64,000 nucleotides of DNA from [Empedobacter] haloabium (GTDB lineage: Bacteria; Pseudomonadota; Gammaproteobacteria; Burkholderiales; Burkholderiaceae_D), in contig CP136508.1 of NCBI GenBank assembly GCA_008011715.2, forward strand, positions 2,914,001-2,978,000, read 5' to 3'. Positions 32,203 to 41,532 of this stretch are shown piece after piece. The translations under genes were made by a program, and so were the position numbers. Every line of letters begins with the position of its first letter. Position 1 is the stretch's first letter. The notes beneath the pieces are model-generated. The model searched no databases, was not told where the DNA came from, and saw only the letters and a list, made by a program, of their open reading frames with translations.

Positions 32203-33210
32203 ATGAAAGCAGTAGTTTACACGCAACACGGTTTGCCGATCGACCATCCCGAAGCCCTGCACGACATGGAGCTGCCGGCGCCGGTGCCCGGTCCGCGCGA
32301 CCTGCTGGTCGAGGTGCGGGCGATCTCCGTCAATCCGGTCGACACCAAGGTGCGCCGCGGCGCCGCCGTGAGCGCGCCGCGCGTGCTGGGCTGGGACGCC
32401 GCCGGCGTGGTCGTCGCGACCGGCGCCGACGTCAGCGCGTTCAAGCCGGGCGACACCGTCTATTACGCCGGCTCGCTGACCCGGCCCGGTTCGTACAGCG
32501 AACTGCACCTGGTGGACGAGCGCATCGCCGGCCACAAACCCGCGTCGCTGGACTTCGCCGCTGCCGCCGCACTGCCGCTGACGTCGCTGACGGCCTGGGA
32601 GCTGCTGTTCGACCGGCTGCGGGTGCCGGAGCAGGGCGGTGCAGGCAAGTCGCTCGTCATCGTCGGCGCTGCCGGCGGCGTGGGATCGATCCTGACGCAG
32701 CTGGCGTCGAAGCTGACCGACCTGACCGTGATCGGCACCGCCTCCCGCGCCGAAACGCGCGCGTGGGTGCGCGAACTGGGCGCGCACCACGTGATCGACC
32801 ATGGCCAGCCGATGGCGCCGCAGCTGGCCGCGCTGGGCATCGCCCACGCCGACATCGTCGTCAGCCTGACCCATAGCGAGCAGCACTATGCCGACATCGT
32901 CGAGATGCTGGCGCCGCAGGGCCAGTTCGCGCTGATCGACGACCCGGCCAGCCTGGACGCGATGCCGCTCAAGCGCAAGAGCATTTCGCTGCACTGGGAG
33001 CTGATGTTCACCCGCTCGATGTACGAGACGGCGGACATGGCACGCCAGCGCGAGATCCTCGACCGCGTTGCCGCGCTGGTCGATGCCGGCACGCTGCGCA
33101 CGACGGTGGGCGAGCATTTCGGCGCCATCACGGCCGCCAACCTGCGCCGCGCCCATGCCCTCATCGAGAGCAACAAGGCCAAGGGCAAGATCGTGCTGGC
33201 AGGCTTTTGA
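32203..33210 (+). CDS. Zinc-type alcohol dehydrogenase-like protein (quinone oxidoreductase branch)
   Basis: A 335-residue MDR enzyme. The N-terminal catalytic part (ISVNPVDTKVRRG, LGWDAAGVVVATG) and the Rossmann motif VGAAGGVGSILTQLA are clear. It lacks the structural zinc cysteines, so it fits the adh_fam_1 / NADPH:quinone reductase-like branch. The start is ATG 32203 after GAGGGACTCACG. Divergent from the LysR gene, which probably controls it; nfsB follows in the same direction with its own -10-like site. Confidence 0.9.
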   Translation: MKAVVYTQHGLPIDHPEALHDMELPAPVPGPRDLLVEVRAISVNPVDTKVRRGAAVSAPRVLGWDAAGVVVATGADVSAFKPGDTVYYAGSLTRPGSYSELHLVDERIAGHKPASLDFAAAAALPLTSLTAWELLFDRLRVPEQGGAGKSLVIVGAAGGVGSILTQLASKLTDLTVIGTASRAETRAWVRELGAHHVIDHGQPMAPQLAALGIAHADIVVSLTHSEQHYADIVEMLAPQGQFALIDDPASLDAMPLKRKSISLHWELMFTRSMYETADMARQREILDRVAALVDAGTLRTTVGEHFGAITAANLRRAHALIESNKAKGKIVLAGF

Positions 33211-33219
33211 GCCGCCCGC

Positions 33220-33225
33220 TACACT
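33220..33225 (+). promoter_or_regulatory. -10-like element upstream of nfsB
   Basis: TACACT in GCTACACTCGAG, 35 bp upstream of the nfsB start and directly after the preceding stop. The -35 is poor (TGGCAG-like). Confidence 0.35.
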
Positions 33226-33259
33226 CGAGTCACCGCAACCGAACAAGGAGAGTCACACA

Positions 33260-33913
33260 ATGAATATCGTGGAAAAAGCGGCCCAGCGCCACACCGTGAA
33301 GGCGTTCGACGCCAGCCGCAAGGTGCCGGACGAGATCATCGCCCAGCTGCGCATGCTGCTGCGCCTGGCGCCGTCGTCGGTCAACTCGCAGCCCTGGCAC
33401 TTCGTCATCGCCAGCACGGACGAAGGCAAGGCCAGGATCGCCAAGTCGGCCGAAGGCGGTTACCAGTACAACGTCAGCAAGATCCGCGACGCCTCGCACG
33501 TGGTGGTGCTGGCCACGCGCGCCCATGCCGACGAAGCGTACCTGGAAGCCGTGCTGGCGCAGGAGGAACGCGACGGTCGCTTCGTCAACGAGGCGGCCAA
33601 GACGGCCGGCGCGGGCGCCCGCAAGCTGTTCACGGACATCCACCGCTACAAGCTCAAGGACGTGGCGCAGTGGTACGAGAAGCAGACCTACCTGGCCCTG
33701 GGCAGCTTGCTGCTGGGCGCGGCCGCGCTGGACGTGGGCGCCACGCCGATGGAGGGTTTCGACGCCGAGATCCTCGACAAGGAACTGGGCCTGCGCGAAA
33801 AAGGCTACACCGCTTCCGTCATCGTCTCGCTGGGCTACAGCGGCGCCGAGGACTTCAATGCCAAGCTGCCGAAGTCGCGGCTGCCGGTGGAGCAGGTGTT
33901 TACCGACATCTGA
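33260..33913 (+). CDS. nfsB: Oxygen-insensitive NAD(P)H nitroreductase / dihydropteridine reductase
   Basis: A 217-residue FMN flavoprotein, exactly the length of E. coli NfsB. It shows RHTVKAFDASRKVP at the N-terminus, APSSVNSQPWHFVIA (FMN phosphate loop), QTYLALGSLLLGAAALDVGATPMEGFD and the final SRLPVEQVFTDI. It reduces nitroaromatics and quinones by two electrons. AAGGAGAG precedes the ATG. It converges on the NRDE gene 11 bp away. Confidence 0.93.
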   Translation: MNIVEKAAQRHTVKAFDASRKVPDEIIAQLRMLLRLAPSSVNSQPWHFVIASTDEGKARIAKSAEGGYQYNVSKIRDASHVVVLATRAHADEAYLEAVLAQEERDGRFVNEAAKTAGAGARKLFTDIHRYKLKDVAQWYEKQTYLALGSLLLGAAALDVGATPMEGFDAEILDKELGLREKGYTASVIVSLGYSGAEDFNAKLPKSRLPVEQVFTDI

Positions 33914-33924
33914 GCCGGCGCGCC

Positions 33925-34749
33925 TTACGCCACCTCCACCTCGTGCAATTGCGCCGGTGCCGCCGCATACAGCTTGACGACGGTGGAGGTGCGCGTGCCG
34001 TAGTCGGCCGACTCGATCTTCACGGCCGACAGCATGCGCTCGCGCTCGATCGGCACGCCCGTCTCGGGCAGGCGCTGGTCCGGTGCGCGCGTGGTGTCGG
34101 CCAACATCTCGAAATACGCCTCTTCCGGGGCGCCCAGGCACAGCAGGCTGGCGAATTGCGCCTTGGTGCGCACCACCTTGGGCCAGGGCGAATCGAGCAG
34201 CGCGTTCGACAGGCCGTAGATCCCGGGCGGCAGCGGCTGGCCGTTGCGCGGGTCGGCCTCGCCCCGGTTGGAGAACCACACCAGTTCCAGGCCGTCGCAC
34301 AGCACCAGGTTGAAGCCGTTGTAGGCGTGCGCGCCGGGCCGGATCTGCTCGACGTAGTCGCGCGCGCTCATCGATCCGGCCAGGAAGTTCGACACCAGCA
34401 TGCCGCGCGACGGCGCCTGCGGATCGAAGTCGTGCGGGGCGCGGATATTGGTCAGGGCGGCAAAGCGCGACGGCGCCTTGCCCTGCTGCGGCTCGGCGGC
34501 CAGGGCGCCGCCCGTGCAGCGCGCCCTGAGCGGCGTGATATTGGGCGGATAGGGGTCGCCGGGCGACTCCGGCCGCGTGATGCCCATCCAGCTGCCGCCA
34601 GCCTTCAGGTCACGGCCCGCCACGATCTGCGGGTTTTCCTCCCACGGCGCGGCCGGCGCGCTGGCGCGGGCAAAATACTCGTCGCGGTTGGCGGCGGCAA
34701 TGAGGGGCACGCCCGGCACCACCTGCCAGGCAAAGACGATCAGGCACAT
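33925..34749 (-). CDS. NRDE (TANGO2-like) family protein
   Basis: A 274-residue protein of the NRDE/DUF833 family. It starts MCLIVFAW, with Cys2 in the position used by N-terminal nucleophile hydrolases, and carries the name-giving NRDE motif in AANRDEYF. GGSWMGI and LSNALLDSPWPKV are further family hallmarks. Biochemical function is not firmly established. Its ATG overlaps the stop of the upstream DUF4936 gene (TGATG), indicating translational coupling. Confidence 0.92.
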   Translation of the reverse strand: MCLIVFAWQVVPGVPLIAAANRDEYFARASAPAAPWEENPQIVAGRDLKAGGSWMGITRPESPGDPYPPNITPLRARCTGGALAAEPQQGKAPSRFAALTNIRAPHDFDPQAPSRGMLVSNFLAGSMSARDYVEQIRPGAHAYNGFNLVLCDGLELVWFSNRGEADPRNGQPLPPGIYGLSNALLDSPWPKVVRTKAQFASLLCLGAPEEAYFEMLADTTRAPDQRLPETGVPIERERMLSAVKIESADYGTRTSTVVKLYAAAPAQLHEVEVA

Positions 34750-35030
34750 CAGGGGAGATCCGTGAAGACTTCGTTGTGGCGGGGACCGGCCAGGAGTGGC
34801 GCGATGTGCGCCCGGGCGCAGGCTTGTTCCAGCGCGTCGGCAAAGCCGGCGCCGACGTTCGGATAGACTTCCATCCATGTCTGCAGCCCGTCCTGCGCGG
34901 CGGGCCGGCGTTTCAGTTGCGGCGCCACGCCGTGCGTGGCCGCCAGCTCGCGCTGCAGCGCATGGACGCGCTCGCGCAGCGGCGCCGTGTCGGCGTCGCG
35001 TACCTTGTAATAGACGTACAGGTCGGCCAT
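34749..35030 (-). CDS. DUF4936 family protein
   Basis: A 93-residue protein beginning MADLYVYYKVRDADTAPL, with the conserved LKRRPAAQDGLQTWMEVYP segment and C-terminal PRHNEVFTDLP. It matches small beta-proteobacterial DUF4936 proteins commonly encoded next to ygfZ. Function unknown. Its start overlaps the ygfZ stop (TGATG) and its stop overlaps the NRDE start, so three genes are stitched together. Confidence 0.88.
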   Translation of the reverse strand: MADLYVYYKVRDADTAPLRERVHALQRELAATHGVAPQLKRRPAAQDGLQTWMEVYPNVGAGFADALEQACARAHIAPLLAGPRHNEVFTDLP

Positions 35031-36058
35031 CAGACGTCGAGCTTGTCCAGCACGTACGGCATCGGCTGGAAGCGCAGCGCCGGGCCTTGCGCCGAGCCGG
35101 CATGCACGGCGCCGGCCTCCAGCGCCTCCAGCTTCATCTCGACCAGCGCATCGACGCCGCCGGCACCGTTCGGCGCCGCGTTGACGACCATGCCGCACGG
35201 CTGTGCCGGGTCGGCCGGCGTGAACACCTCGGTGCCGGCCGCGATCGCGGCGTCGTCGATGGTCGCCAGCGCCGTGCGGCGTTTCAGCTTGCCCAGGTAC
35301 TGGCTGCGCGCGACGATTTCCTGGCCCGGATAGCAGCCCTTCTTGAAATTGACACCGCCCAGCAGTTCCAGGTTGACCATCTGCGGCACGAACTGCTCCT
35401 GCGTGGCGGCGGTGACGAGCGGGACGCCGGCATGGATGTCGGCCAGGCGCCAGGCCTCGGTACCGGCCACGTTCAGGCGCCCGGCCAGTTCGGCCGCCAC
35501 CGTGTCCGCCGCTTGGCTGGTCGCCAGCCATTGGTAGCGCGGCGCGCCAAACGCGTCGGCCACGCGCAGCAGGGTGCCCAGCGGGTGGTCCAGCTTGGTG
35601 TACGGCGCCTCGGGCAGGGCGTCGAACCAGGTGCGCAGCACGGCTTCGCCGTCGGCGCCGCCGATGCCCAGCAGTACGCGGCCTTCCAGCGCGTCCGACG
35701 CCTTGGTCTTCGCCCGCAGCACGAACATCTGCAGGCGCTTCTGGATGGCGGGCTGCAATTCGCGCGCCAGTTGCAGCAGCACGGCATCGCCGTCGCGCCA
35801 CATCAGGAAGCTGGCCAGCAGGCGGCCCTTCGGCGTGCAATAGCCGGCCAGGCGCACGTCGCGCTCGCCCAGGTGTTCCACGTCGTTGGTCAGCTGCGAG
35901 TGCAGGAAGGAACGCGATTCTTCGCCCGCGAAGGCGATGATGCCCGTGTCGGCCAGGTGGGCGACGAAGCCGGTGGCCAGCACGGCCGGGGTGACGGCGG
36001 CGGCTGGTGCTGCGAGGACTTGATTCCAGGTGTTCATAAATTTGGATACTTTGGCCAT
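35030..36058 (-). CDS. ygfZ: Folate-binding Fe-S cluster repair protein YgfZ
   Basis: About 342 residues. YgfZ is a tetrahydrofolate-binding GcvT-like protein needed for some Fe-S enzymes. The signature KKGCYPGQEIVAR is present at about 235-250. ATG at 36058 (MAKVSKF) or 36037 (MNTWNQV) are possible; neither has a convincing ribosome-binding site. It is divergent from mltG, a common beta-proteobacterial arrangement, and heads the coupled ygfZ-DUF4936-NRDE unit. Confidence 0.93.
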   Translation of the reverse strand: MAKVSKFMNTWNQVLAAPAAAVTPAVLATGFVAHLADTGIIAFAGEESRSFLHSQLTNDVEHLGERDVRLAGYCTPKGRLLASFLMWRDGDAVLLQLARELQPAIQKRLQMFVLRAKTKASDALEGRVLLGIGGADGEAVLRTWFDALPEAPYTKLDHPLGTLLRVADAFGAPRYQWLATSQAADTVAAELAGRLNVAGTEAWRLADIHAGVPLVTAATQEQFVPQMVNLELLGGVNFKKGCYPGQEIVARSQYLGKLKRRTALATIDDAAIAAGTEVFTPADPAQPCGMVVNAAPNGAGGVDALVEMKLEALEAGAVHAGSAQGPALRFQPMPYVLDKLDV

Positions 36059-36141
36059 GAAAGCATTATCATTACGGGCTCATTATAAAGATCCCCGGCA
36101 AAACGCGCCGGGCAGGCCCAAATCCAGGAGTCGCAACACAG

Positions 36142-37137
36142 ATGGCATTGATAACAAGAACGATCGCGCTAGGCGTGCTGGCCGCATGCGCCGCCGGCGC
36201 CGGTTTCGCCTGGTGGGCCCAGGCGCCGATCACCGTCGAAGGCGACGCGATTCCCTTCACGATCAGCAAGGGCAGCGGCGCCCATGCCGCCGGCCAGCAG
36301 ATCGCCGGCGCCGGCGTGCCGATGCAGCCGCTGCTGTTCAACGTGCTGGCGCGCGCCACCGGCAAGAGCGCGCGCCTGAAGGCCGGCTCCTACGAGCTGA
36401 AACCAGGCACCACGCCGCTGCGCCTGATCGACCAGCTGGTGCGCGGCGAGTACGCGCAGGAGTCCCTGACCATCATCGAAGGCTGGACGTTCCGCCAGAT
36501 GCGCCAGGCCATCGCCGCGCACCGGGGCCTGAAGCATGACACGGTCGGCCTGTCCGACGCGGACCTGATGAAGAAGCTCGATGCCCAGTACCCGCATCCG
36601 GAAGGGCTGTTCTTCCCCGACACCTATCTGTTCGCCAAGGGCTCGTCGGAACTGCAGATCTACAAGCAGGCGCACAGCGCCATGATGCAGCACCTGACGG
36701 CCGCCTGGTACAAGCGCGCGCCCGACCTGCCGTACAGCACGCCGTACCAGGCCCTGACCATGGCTTCCATCGTCGAGAAGGAAACGGGCCAGAAGGCCGA
36801 ACGGGCGATGATCGCGGCCGTGTTCGTGAACCGCCTGAAGCTGGGCATGATGCTGCAGACCGACCCCACGGTCATCTACGGCATCGGCGAGAAATTCGAC
36901 GGCAATATCCGCAAGAAGGACCTGGAAACGGACACCCCGTACAATACGTATATGCGGACGGGCCTGCCCCCCACGCCGATCGCGCTGCCGGGCCAGCAGT
37001 CGCTGGCCGCCGCGCTGGCGCCGGCGCGCTCGAACGCACTGTATTTCGTCGCGCGCGGCAACGGCACCAGCCACTTCTCGGATAATCTCACCGACCACAA
37101 CAAGGCCGTCAACCAATATCAGAGGCAGCAGCAATGA
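36142..37137 (+). CDS. mltG: Endolytic murein transglycosylase
   Basis: A 331-residue inner-membrane lytic transglycosylase that cuts nascent glycan strands. It has one N-terminal membrane helix (about 7-26), a LysM-like subdomain ([36 protein letters not shown]) and the YceG domain with catalytic Glu in ASIVEKETG, plus [13 protein letters not shown] and [10 protein letters not shown]. It overlaps tmk by four bases (ATGA). Confidence 0.95.
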   Translation: MALITRTIALGVLAACAAGAGFAWWAQAPITVEGDAIPFTISKGSGAHAAGQQIAGAGVPMQPLLFNVLARATGKSARLKAGSYELKPGTTPLRLIDQLVRGEYAQESLTIIEGWTFRQMRQAIAAHRGLKHDTVGLSDADLMKKLDAQYPHPEGLFFPDTYLFAKGSSELQIYKQAHSAMMQHLTAAWYKRAPDLPYSTPYQALTMASIVEKETGQKAERAMIAAVFVNRLKLGMMLQTDPTVIYGIGEKFDGNIRKKDLETDTPYNTYMRTGLPPTPIALPGQQSLAAALAPARSNALYFVARGNGTSHFSDNLTDHNKAVNQYQRQQQ

Positions 37138-37751
37138 CAGTGCCACGAGGCAAATTCATCACCTTCGAAGGCATCGACGGCGCCGGCAAGTCCACCCACA
37201 TCCGCTACTGCGCCGACCTGGTGGCCGCGCGCGGCATCGAGCTGGTCAGCTCGCGCGAGCCGGGCGGCACGCCGCTGGGCGAAAAGCTGCGCGAACTGGT
37301 GCTGCACGAGCCGATGCACCTGGAAACCGAAGCGCTGCTGGTGTTCGCCAGCCGGCGCGAGCACATCGCCCAGGTGATCGAGCCGGCACTGGCGCGCGGC
37401 GCCTGGGTCATCTCGGACCGGTTTACCGACGCCAGCTTCGCCTACCAGGGCGGCGGGCGCGGCCTGGACCTGATCAAGATCGAAACGCTGGCCAACTGGG
37501 TCCACCCCGAGCTGTGGCCCGACCTGACCATCCTGTTCGACGTGCCGCTGGAAGTCGCGCGCGCCCGCCTGGACGCGACGCGCGAACTGGACAAGTTCGA
37601 GCAGGAAAAGGCCGACTTCTTCCTGGCCGCCCGCAACGAGTACCTGCGCCGCGCGGCCCAGTACCCCGAACGGTTCCGCGTGATCGACTCGACGCAGACG
37701 ATCGAGGCGATCCGCCTGCAGCTGGCCGAGATCATCGGCGCCTTGCGATGA
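37134..37751 (+). CDS. tmk: Thymidylate kinase
   Basis: A 205-residue kinase phosphorylating dTMP to dTDP. P-loop [11 protein letters not shown], the DR(Y/F) motif in [17 protein letters not shown], and [13 protein letters not shown] are visible. It overlaps mltG by ATGA and holB by ATGA, so mltG-tmk-holB is a tightly coupled operon. Confidence 0.96.
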   Translation: MTVPRGKFITFEGIDGAGKSTHIRYCADLVAARGIELVSSREPGGTPLGEKLRELVLHEPMHLETEALLVFASRREHIAQVIEPALARGAWVISDRFTDASFAYQGGGRGLDLIKIETLANWVHPELWPDLTILFDVPLEVARARLDATRELDKFEQEKADFFLAARNEYLRRAAQYPERFRVIDSTQTIEAIRLQLAEIIGALR

Positions 37752-38785
37752 GCGAGGGTACGGCGATGCAGACGGGCGTCTATCCATGGCAAGAGGGCGC
37801 GTGGGGCCAGTTGCAGCTCTTGCGCCAGCGCCTGCCGCACGCGATCCTGTTCCACGGCGCGGCCGGCATCGGCAAGGCCGACTTCATCGAGCACTTTGCC
37901 CAGGCCCTGCTGTGCGAGAACGTGCGTGCCGACGGCCACGCCTGCGGCGCCTGCGCGTCGTGCGGCTGGTTCGTCCAGCAGAGCCACCCGGACTACCGCC
38001 GCATCCGTCCGGAAGCGTTCGAGGACGAGCCGGGCGAGGCGGAAGAGGGCGAGGACAAGAAGAGCAAGACCAAGACGCCGTCGAAAGAGATCAAGATCGA
38101 ACAGGTGCGCGCGCTGGCCGATTTTATGAACATCTCGACGCACCGCCAGGGCCTGCGCGTGGTCGTGCTGTACCCGGCCGAGGCACTGAACATGCCGGCC
38201 TCGAACGCCTTGCTGAAGACCCTGGAAGAGCCGCCGCCGGGCACCGTGTTCCTGCTGGCGTCGAACAGCCTGGACCGGCTGCTGCCGACGATCCTGTCGC
38301 GCTGCCGCAAGTTCGCGCTGCCGTTGCCGGCGCATGCGGAAGCGCTGGCATGGCTGCAGGCGCAGGGCGTGGCGGACGCCGACAGCTGGCTGCGCGAGCA
38401 GGGCGGCGCGCCGCTGGCCGCGCTGGCGCAATCGGAGGCCGGCAACCGCGAGGAGATCGACACCTTGCTGCAATACCTGGCCCATCCGGCTGTCGAGGGC
38501 GCGTTGCGCACGGCGGACAAGCTGCAGAAAGTGCCCCTGACCTCCCTGGTGGCATGGCAGCAGCGCTGGCTGTACGACCTGTTTTCCTGCAAGCTGACGG
38601 GCAACATCCGGTATTATCCCCGTTATGCCCGCGAGCTGAAGGCACTGGCCGAGAAGGTTCACGTCAGCCGCTTGCTGGCGGCGATCAAGGGCACGGCCGA
38701 GCGGCGCGCCACGTCGGACCATCCGCTCTCGCCCAAGCTGTTCATCGAGGATATGCTGCTGGACTATACTGCCTGCTGTGCATGA
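37748..38785 (+). CDS. holB: DNA polymerase III delta' subunit
   Basis: A 345-residue clamp-loader subunit. Walker A-like [10 protein letters not shown], zinc cysteines (C56 and CGACASC at 66-72), [19 protein letters not shown] and SRC ([11 protein letters not shown]) fit DnaX/delta'-type proteins. Residues about 90-113 are an unusual acidic then Lys-rich linker ([18 protein letters not shown]) between the zinc module and the rest of the ATPase fold. It starts inside the tmk stop. Confidence 0.93.
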   Translation: MSEGTAMQTGVYPWQEGAWGQLQLLRQRLPHAILFHGAAGIGKADFIEHFAQALLCENVRADGHACGACASCGWFVQQSHPDYRRIRPEAFEDEPGEAEEGEDKKSKTKTPSKEIKIEQVRALADFMNISTHRQGLRVVVLYPAEALNMPASNALLKTLEEPPPGTVFLLASNSLDRLLPTILSRCRKFALPLPAHAEALAWLQAQGVADADSWLREQGGAPLAALAQSEAGNREEIDTLLQYLAHPAVEGALRTADKLQKVPLTSLVAWQQRWLYDLFSCKLTGNIRYYPRYARELKALAEKVHVSRLLAAIKGTAERRATSDHPLSPKLFIEDMLLDYTACCA

Positions 38786-38795
38786 AAGGATGCCC

Positions 38796-39197
38796 ATGAG
38801 CGCTGGCCCGCCCGATCCGAATCCGCTGCTCAATCCGAACACCCAGCCGGGCGGCGCGCCGCGGCCGACGGTGCTGTCGCTGGCGATCCGGGAAAAGGCG
38901 GCCCTGTACGCGGCCTACATGCCGTTCCTGAAGAACGGCGGCATCTTCGTGCCGACCCAGAAGGCCTACAAGGTGGGCGACGAGATCTACCTGATATTGA
39001 CCTTGATGGACGACGCCACCAAGTATCCGATCGCCGGCAAGGTCGTGTGGATCACGCCGGCCGGCGCCCACAACAACAAGGCGCAGGGCATCGGTGTCCA
39101 TTTCCCGGACGACGAGACGGGCCAGCGCACCCGTGCCCGCATCGAGGAAATCCTCGGCGCGGCCCTGCGTTCCACGCGCGCCACCCATACTCTTTGA
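38796..39197 (+). CDS. pilZ: PilZ domain protein, type IV pilus biogenesis
   Basis: A 133-residue protein with a Pro/Asn-rich leader and a PilZ domain (AYMPFLKNGGIFVPTQKAYKVGD, LPxGKVVW-like IAGKVVWITP, GIGVHF). Proteins of this short form, encoded directly after holB, are the pilus-assembly PilZ of Pseudomonas and Xanthomonas, which often do not bind c-di-GMP. It lacks an obvious RxxxR motif, consistent with that. ATG 38796 has GAAAGG six bases upstream. Confidence 0.88.
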   Translation: MSAGPPDPNPLLNPNTQPGGAPRPTVLSLAIREKAALYAAYMPFLKNGGIFVPTQKAYKVGDEIYLILTLMDDATKYPIAGKVVWITPAGAHNNKAQGIGVHFPDDETGQRTRARIEEILGAALRSTRATHTL

Positions 39198-39207
39198 CTT
39201 CGCACGC

Positions 39208-39723
39208 ATGTCTTTTCGCCACCGCATCGCCACCCTGGGCGACCTGCCCACCATCGTCGCCATCTACAACAGCACCATCGCCTCGCGCGAAGTCACGGCC
39301 GACACCGAGCCTGTCTCGGTCGAGTCGCGCCTGAACTGGTTCCACGAGCACCAGCCGGAGCGCCGGCCGCTGTGGGTGATCGAGCGGGCCGACGACACGT
39401 CGGCGCACCCGGAAATCCTCGGCTGGATCTCGTATTCGAATTTCTATGGCCGCCCGGCGTATTCCGGCACGGCCGAGGTGTCGATCTATATTGCGGAAAA
39501 CTGGCGCGGCAAGGGCATCGGGCGCTATGCGCTGACGGAAGCGATCGCGCATGCGCCGAAAATCGCCGTGCACACGGTGCTGGGCTTCATCTTCGGCCAC
39601 AACGCGCCCAGCCTGGCGCTGTTCCGGCGGTTCGGCTTCGAACAGTGGGCCAATTTCCCGCGGGTGGCGAACCTGGATGGGGTCGAGCGCGACCTGATCA
39701 TCCTGGGCAAGCGGGTGGCATGA
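39208..39723 (+). CDS. GNAT-family acetyltransferase (phosphinothricin acetyltransferase-like)
   Basis: A 171-residue acetyltransferase close to the PAT/YwnH group: IATLGDLPTIVAIYNSTIASREVTADTEP, SIYIAENWRGKGIGRYAL (acetyl-CoA loop RGKGIG) and VLGFIFGHNAPSLALFRRFGFEQWA. Family members acetylate phosphinothricin or methionine sulfone/sulfoximine. It starts 10 bp after pilZ and may be on the same transcript. Confidence 0.88.
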   Translation: MSFRHRIATLGDLPTIVAIYNSTIASREVTADTEPVSVESRLNWFHEHQPERRPLWVIERADDTSAHPEILGWISYSNFYGRPAYSGTAEVSIYIAENWRGKGIGRYALTEAIAHAPKIAVHTVLGFIFGHNAPSLALFRRFGFEQWANFPRVANLDGVERDLIILGKRVA

Positions 39724-39740
39724 CGTTGGTGCCTCAGGGT

Positions 39741-39872
39741 TAGGGTCTGTCCCCATCGGGGACTGACCCTGGTTTTAATCGGCAGCGCCAGCGCTACGTT
39801 GCAGCTTGGTGCCTGCTGCATTGGAGTCCCTGAAAAAAACCGGGGTCAGTCCCCTGCGGGGACAGACCCCAA
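39741..39872. repeat. GGGGTC-type intergenic inverted repeat, copy 4
   Basis: Left half AGGGTCTGTCCCC-ATC-GGGGACTGACCCT then GGTTTTAATCGGCAGC; right half AAAAAACCGGGGTCAGTCCCC then TGC and GGGGACAGACCCC, about 55 nt apart. The GGTTTTAATCGGCAGC stretch is shared exactly with the copy at 46815. Confidence 0.88.
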
Positions 39873-39904
39873 CCCCGGACGCGGCGGTGTTGTCTTGGCT
39901 AAGC

Positions 39905-39910
39905 TACAAT
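39905..39910 (+). promoter_or_regulatory. -10-like element just upstream of tatD
   Basis: TACAAT (context AAGCTACAATAGCCCC) ends only six bases before the tatD ATG, and no ribosome-binding site lies between. If used, transcription would start at or very near the ATG, giving a leaderless mRNA. Confidence 0.4.
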
Positions 39911-39916
39911 AGCCCC

Positions 39917-40702
39917 ATGTTCATCGATTCACACTGCCACATCGACTTCCCCGAGCTGGCCGCTCGCATGCCGGAACTGCGCGCGAAAATGGCGCAGAAC
40001 CAGGTCACCCACGCCCTGTGCGTGTCGGTCGACCTGCCGGATTTCCCGCGCGTGCTGGCGCTGGCCGAGGAGTATCCGAATATCTTCGCCTCCGTCGGCG
40101 TCCACCCCGACTACGAGGACACCCCCGAACCCACCGTCGAGCAGCTGGTCGCACTGGCCGACCATCCGAAGATCGTCGCCATCGGCGAGACCGGTCTGGA
40201 TTACTACCGCCTGACGGGCGACCTGGAATGGCAGCGCGAGCGCTTCCGCACCCACATCCGCGCCTCGCGCGCCACACGCAAACCCCTGATCATCCACACC
40301 CGTGCCGCCAGCGCCGACACCATCCGCATCATGCAGGAAGAGGGTGCCGGCACGGCCGATGGCGGCGTGGCCGGCGTCATGCACTGCTTTACCGAGTCGC
40401 TGGAGGTGGCGCAGGCGTCGATGGCGCTGGGCTTCTACATCTCCTTTTCCGGCATCGTCACGTTCAAGAGCGCCAAGGAGCTGCAGGCCGTGGCCCAGGC
40501 GGTGCCGCTGGAGCGCATGCTGATCGAGACCGATTCGCCATACCTGGCGCCGGTGCCGTACCGGGGCAAGATGAACGAGCCGGGCTACGTCGCCCACGTG
40601 GCCGAGTTCATCGCCCAGCTGAAGGGCGTCACCGTCGCGGAAGTGGCCGAGCGCACCACGGCCAACTTCTTCGACCTGTTCAGCACGGCGGGGCGCGCCT
40701 GA
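39917..40702 (+). CDS. tatD: TatD-family metal-dependent hydrolase/deoxyribonuclease
   Basis: A 261-residue TIM-barrel metalloenzyme: DSHCHID at 4-10 (metal ligands), GVHPDYED, AIGETGLDYYR, IIHTRAAS, MHCFTES and ETDSPYLAPVPYRGK are all intact. Paralogues of this family act as 3'-5' DNases or D-aminoacyl-tRNA deacylase-like enzymes. The TGATG at its end overlaps the ankyrin gene start. Confidence 0.92.
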   Translation: MFIDSHCHIDFPELAARMPELRAKMAQNQVTHALCVSVDLPDFPRVLALAEEYPNIFASVGVHPDYEDTPEPTVEQLVALADHPKIVAIGETGLDYYRLTGDLEWQRERFRTHIRASRATRKPLIIHTRAASADTIRIMQEEGAGTADGGVAGVMHCFTESLEVAQASMALGFYISFSGIVTFKSAKELQAVAQAVPLERMLIETDSPYLAPVPYRGKMNEPGYVAHVAEFIAQLKGVTVAEVAERTTANFFDLFSTAGRA

Positions 40703-41406
40703 TGGGCATCCGCATCCGCCTGCGCCTGGTGCGCCGCCGTATCCTCGCCACCGTCGCGATGGCGCTGGCCGCCGTCGGCGCCGCCCCGCACGCTGTGGCG
40801 GCCAGCCAGGGCGACAATGACAAAGTCACGTTCTTCCGCGCCGCCCAGCTGAACGACGCGGCCCGCATCAAGCCGCTGCTGGCGCGCGGGCTCGACCCCA
40901 ATGTGCGCGAGCCGGAGCGGGGCGAGACGGCCCTGATCGTGGCACTGCGCAACGACGCGATGAACGTGTTCGACCTGCTGCTGGCGCAGCCGAAACTGCA
41001 GCCCGATGCCCAGGCCAGCAACGGCAACACGGCGCTGATGATGGCCGCCTTCAAGAACAACAAGCCGGCCGTGGAAAAGCTGATCGCCAAGGGCGCCCAG
41101 GTCAACCGGCCCGGCTTCACGGCGCTGCATTACGCGGCGGCGGCCGGCGCCATCGACATCCTGCGCTACCTGCTGGAGCAGCACGCCTATATCGACGCGG
41201 AATCCCCGACCAAGATGACGCCGCTGATGCTGGCCGCGCGCGAAGGCCAGGAAGAAGCCGTCAAGGTGCTGCTGGAGGAGGGCGCCGACGCCACGCTGCG
41301 CGACGCCGGCTTCAAGCTGACGGCCGCCGAGATGGCGGAAAAGGCCGACAAGCCCTGGATCGCCGAGACGATCCGCAAGCACCTGGCCGTCAAGGCCAAG
41401 CGCTGA
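40702..41406 (+). CDS. Exported ankyrin-repeat protein
   Basis: A 234-residue protein with an Arg-rich N-terminus and signal peptide (about 1-34, cleavage likely after AVAA). At least four ankyrin repeats follow (NGNTALMMAAFKNNKPAVEKLIAKGA, GFTALHYAAAAGAIDILRYLLEQ, KMTPLMLAAREGQEEAVKVLLEEGA). It is probably periplasmic, used for protein binding. The start overlaps the tatD stop, so expression is coupled. Confidence 0.88.
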   Translation: MGIRIRLRLVRRRILATVAMALAAVGAAPHAVAASQGDNDKVTFFRAAQLNDAARIKPLLARGLDPNVREPERGETALIVALRNDAMNVFDLLLAQPKLQPDAQASNGNTALMMAAFKNNKPAVEKLIAKGAQVNRPGFTALHYAAAAGAIDILRYLLEQHAYIDAESPTKMTPLMLAAREGQEEAVKVLLEEGADATLRDAGFKLTAAEMAEKADKPWIAETIRKHLAVKAKR

Positions 41407-41532
41407 ATCCCGCCGTCGGCCGGGGCAAACGGGAGAATTGAAGCCTTTTCTCCGCCAAGCTCGGCCGATCGCGCCGCCCTGTTGATCCTGATAATGGCTT
41501 CATTGCCTGAGGCAAATATCAAAAGGATCATC

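Noticed and set aside
33925..35103. 392-residue fusion reading of the NRDE gene
   Set aside because: The N-terminal 118 codons overlap the DUF4936 and ygfZ genes out of frame; the family start MCLIVFAW is at 34749.
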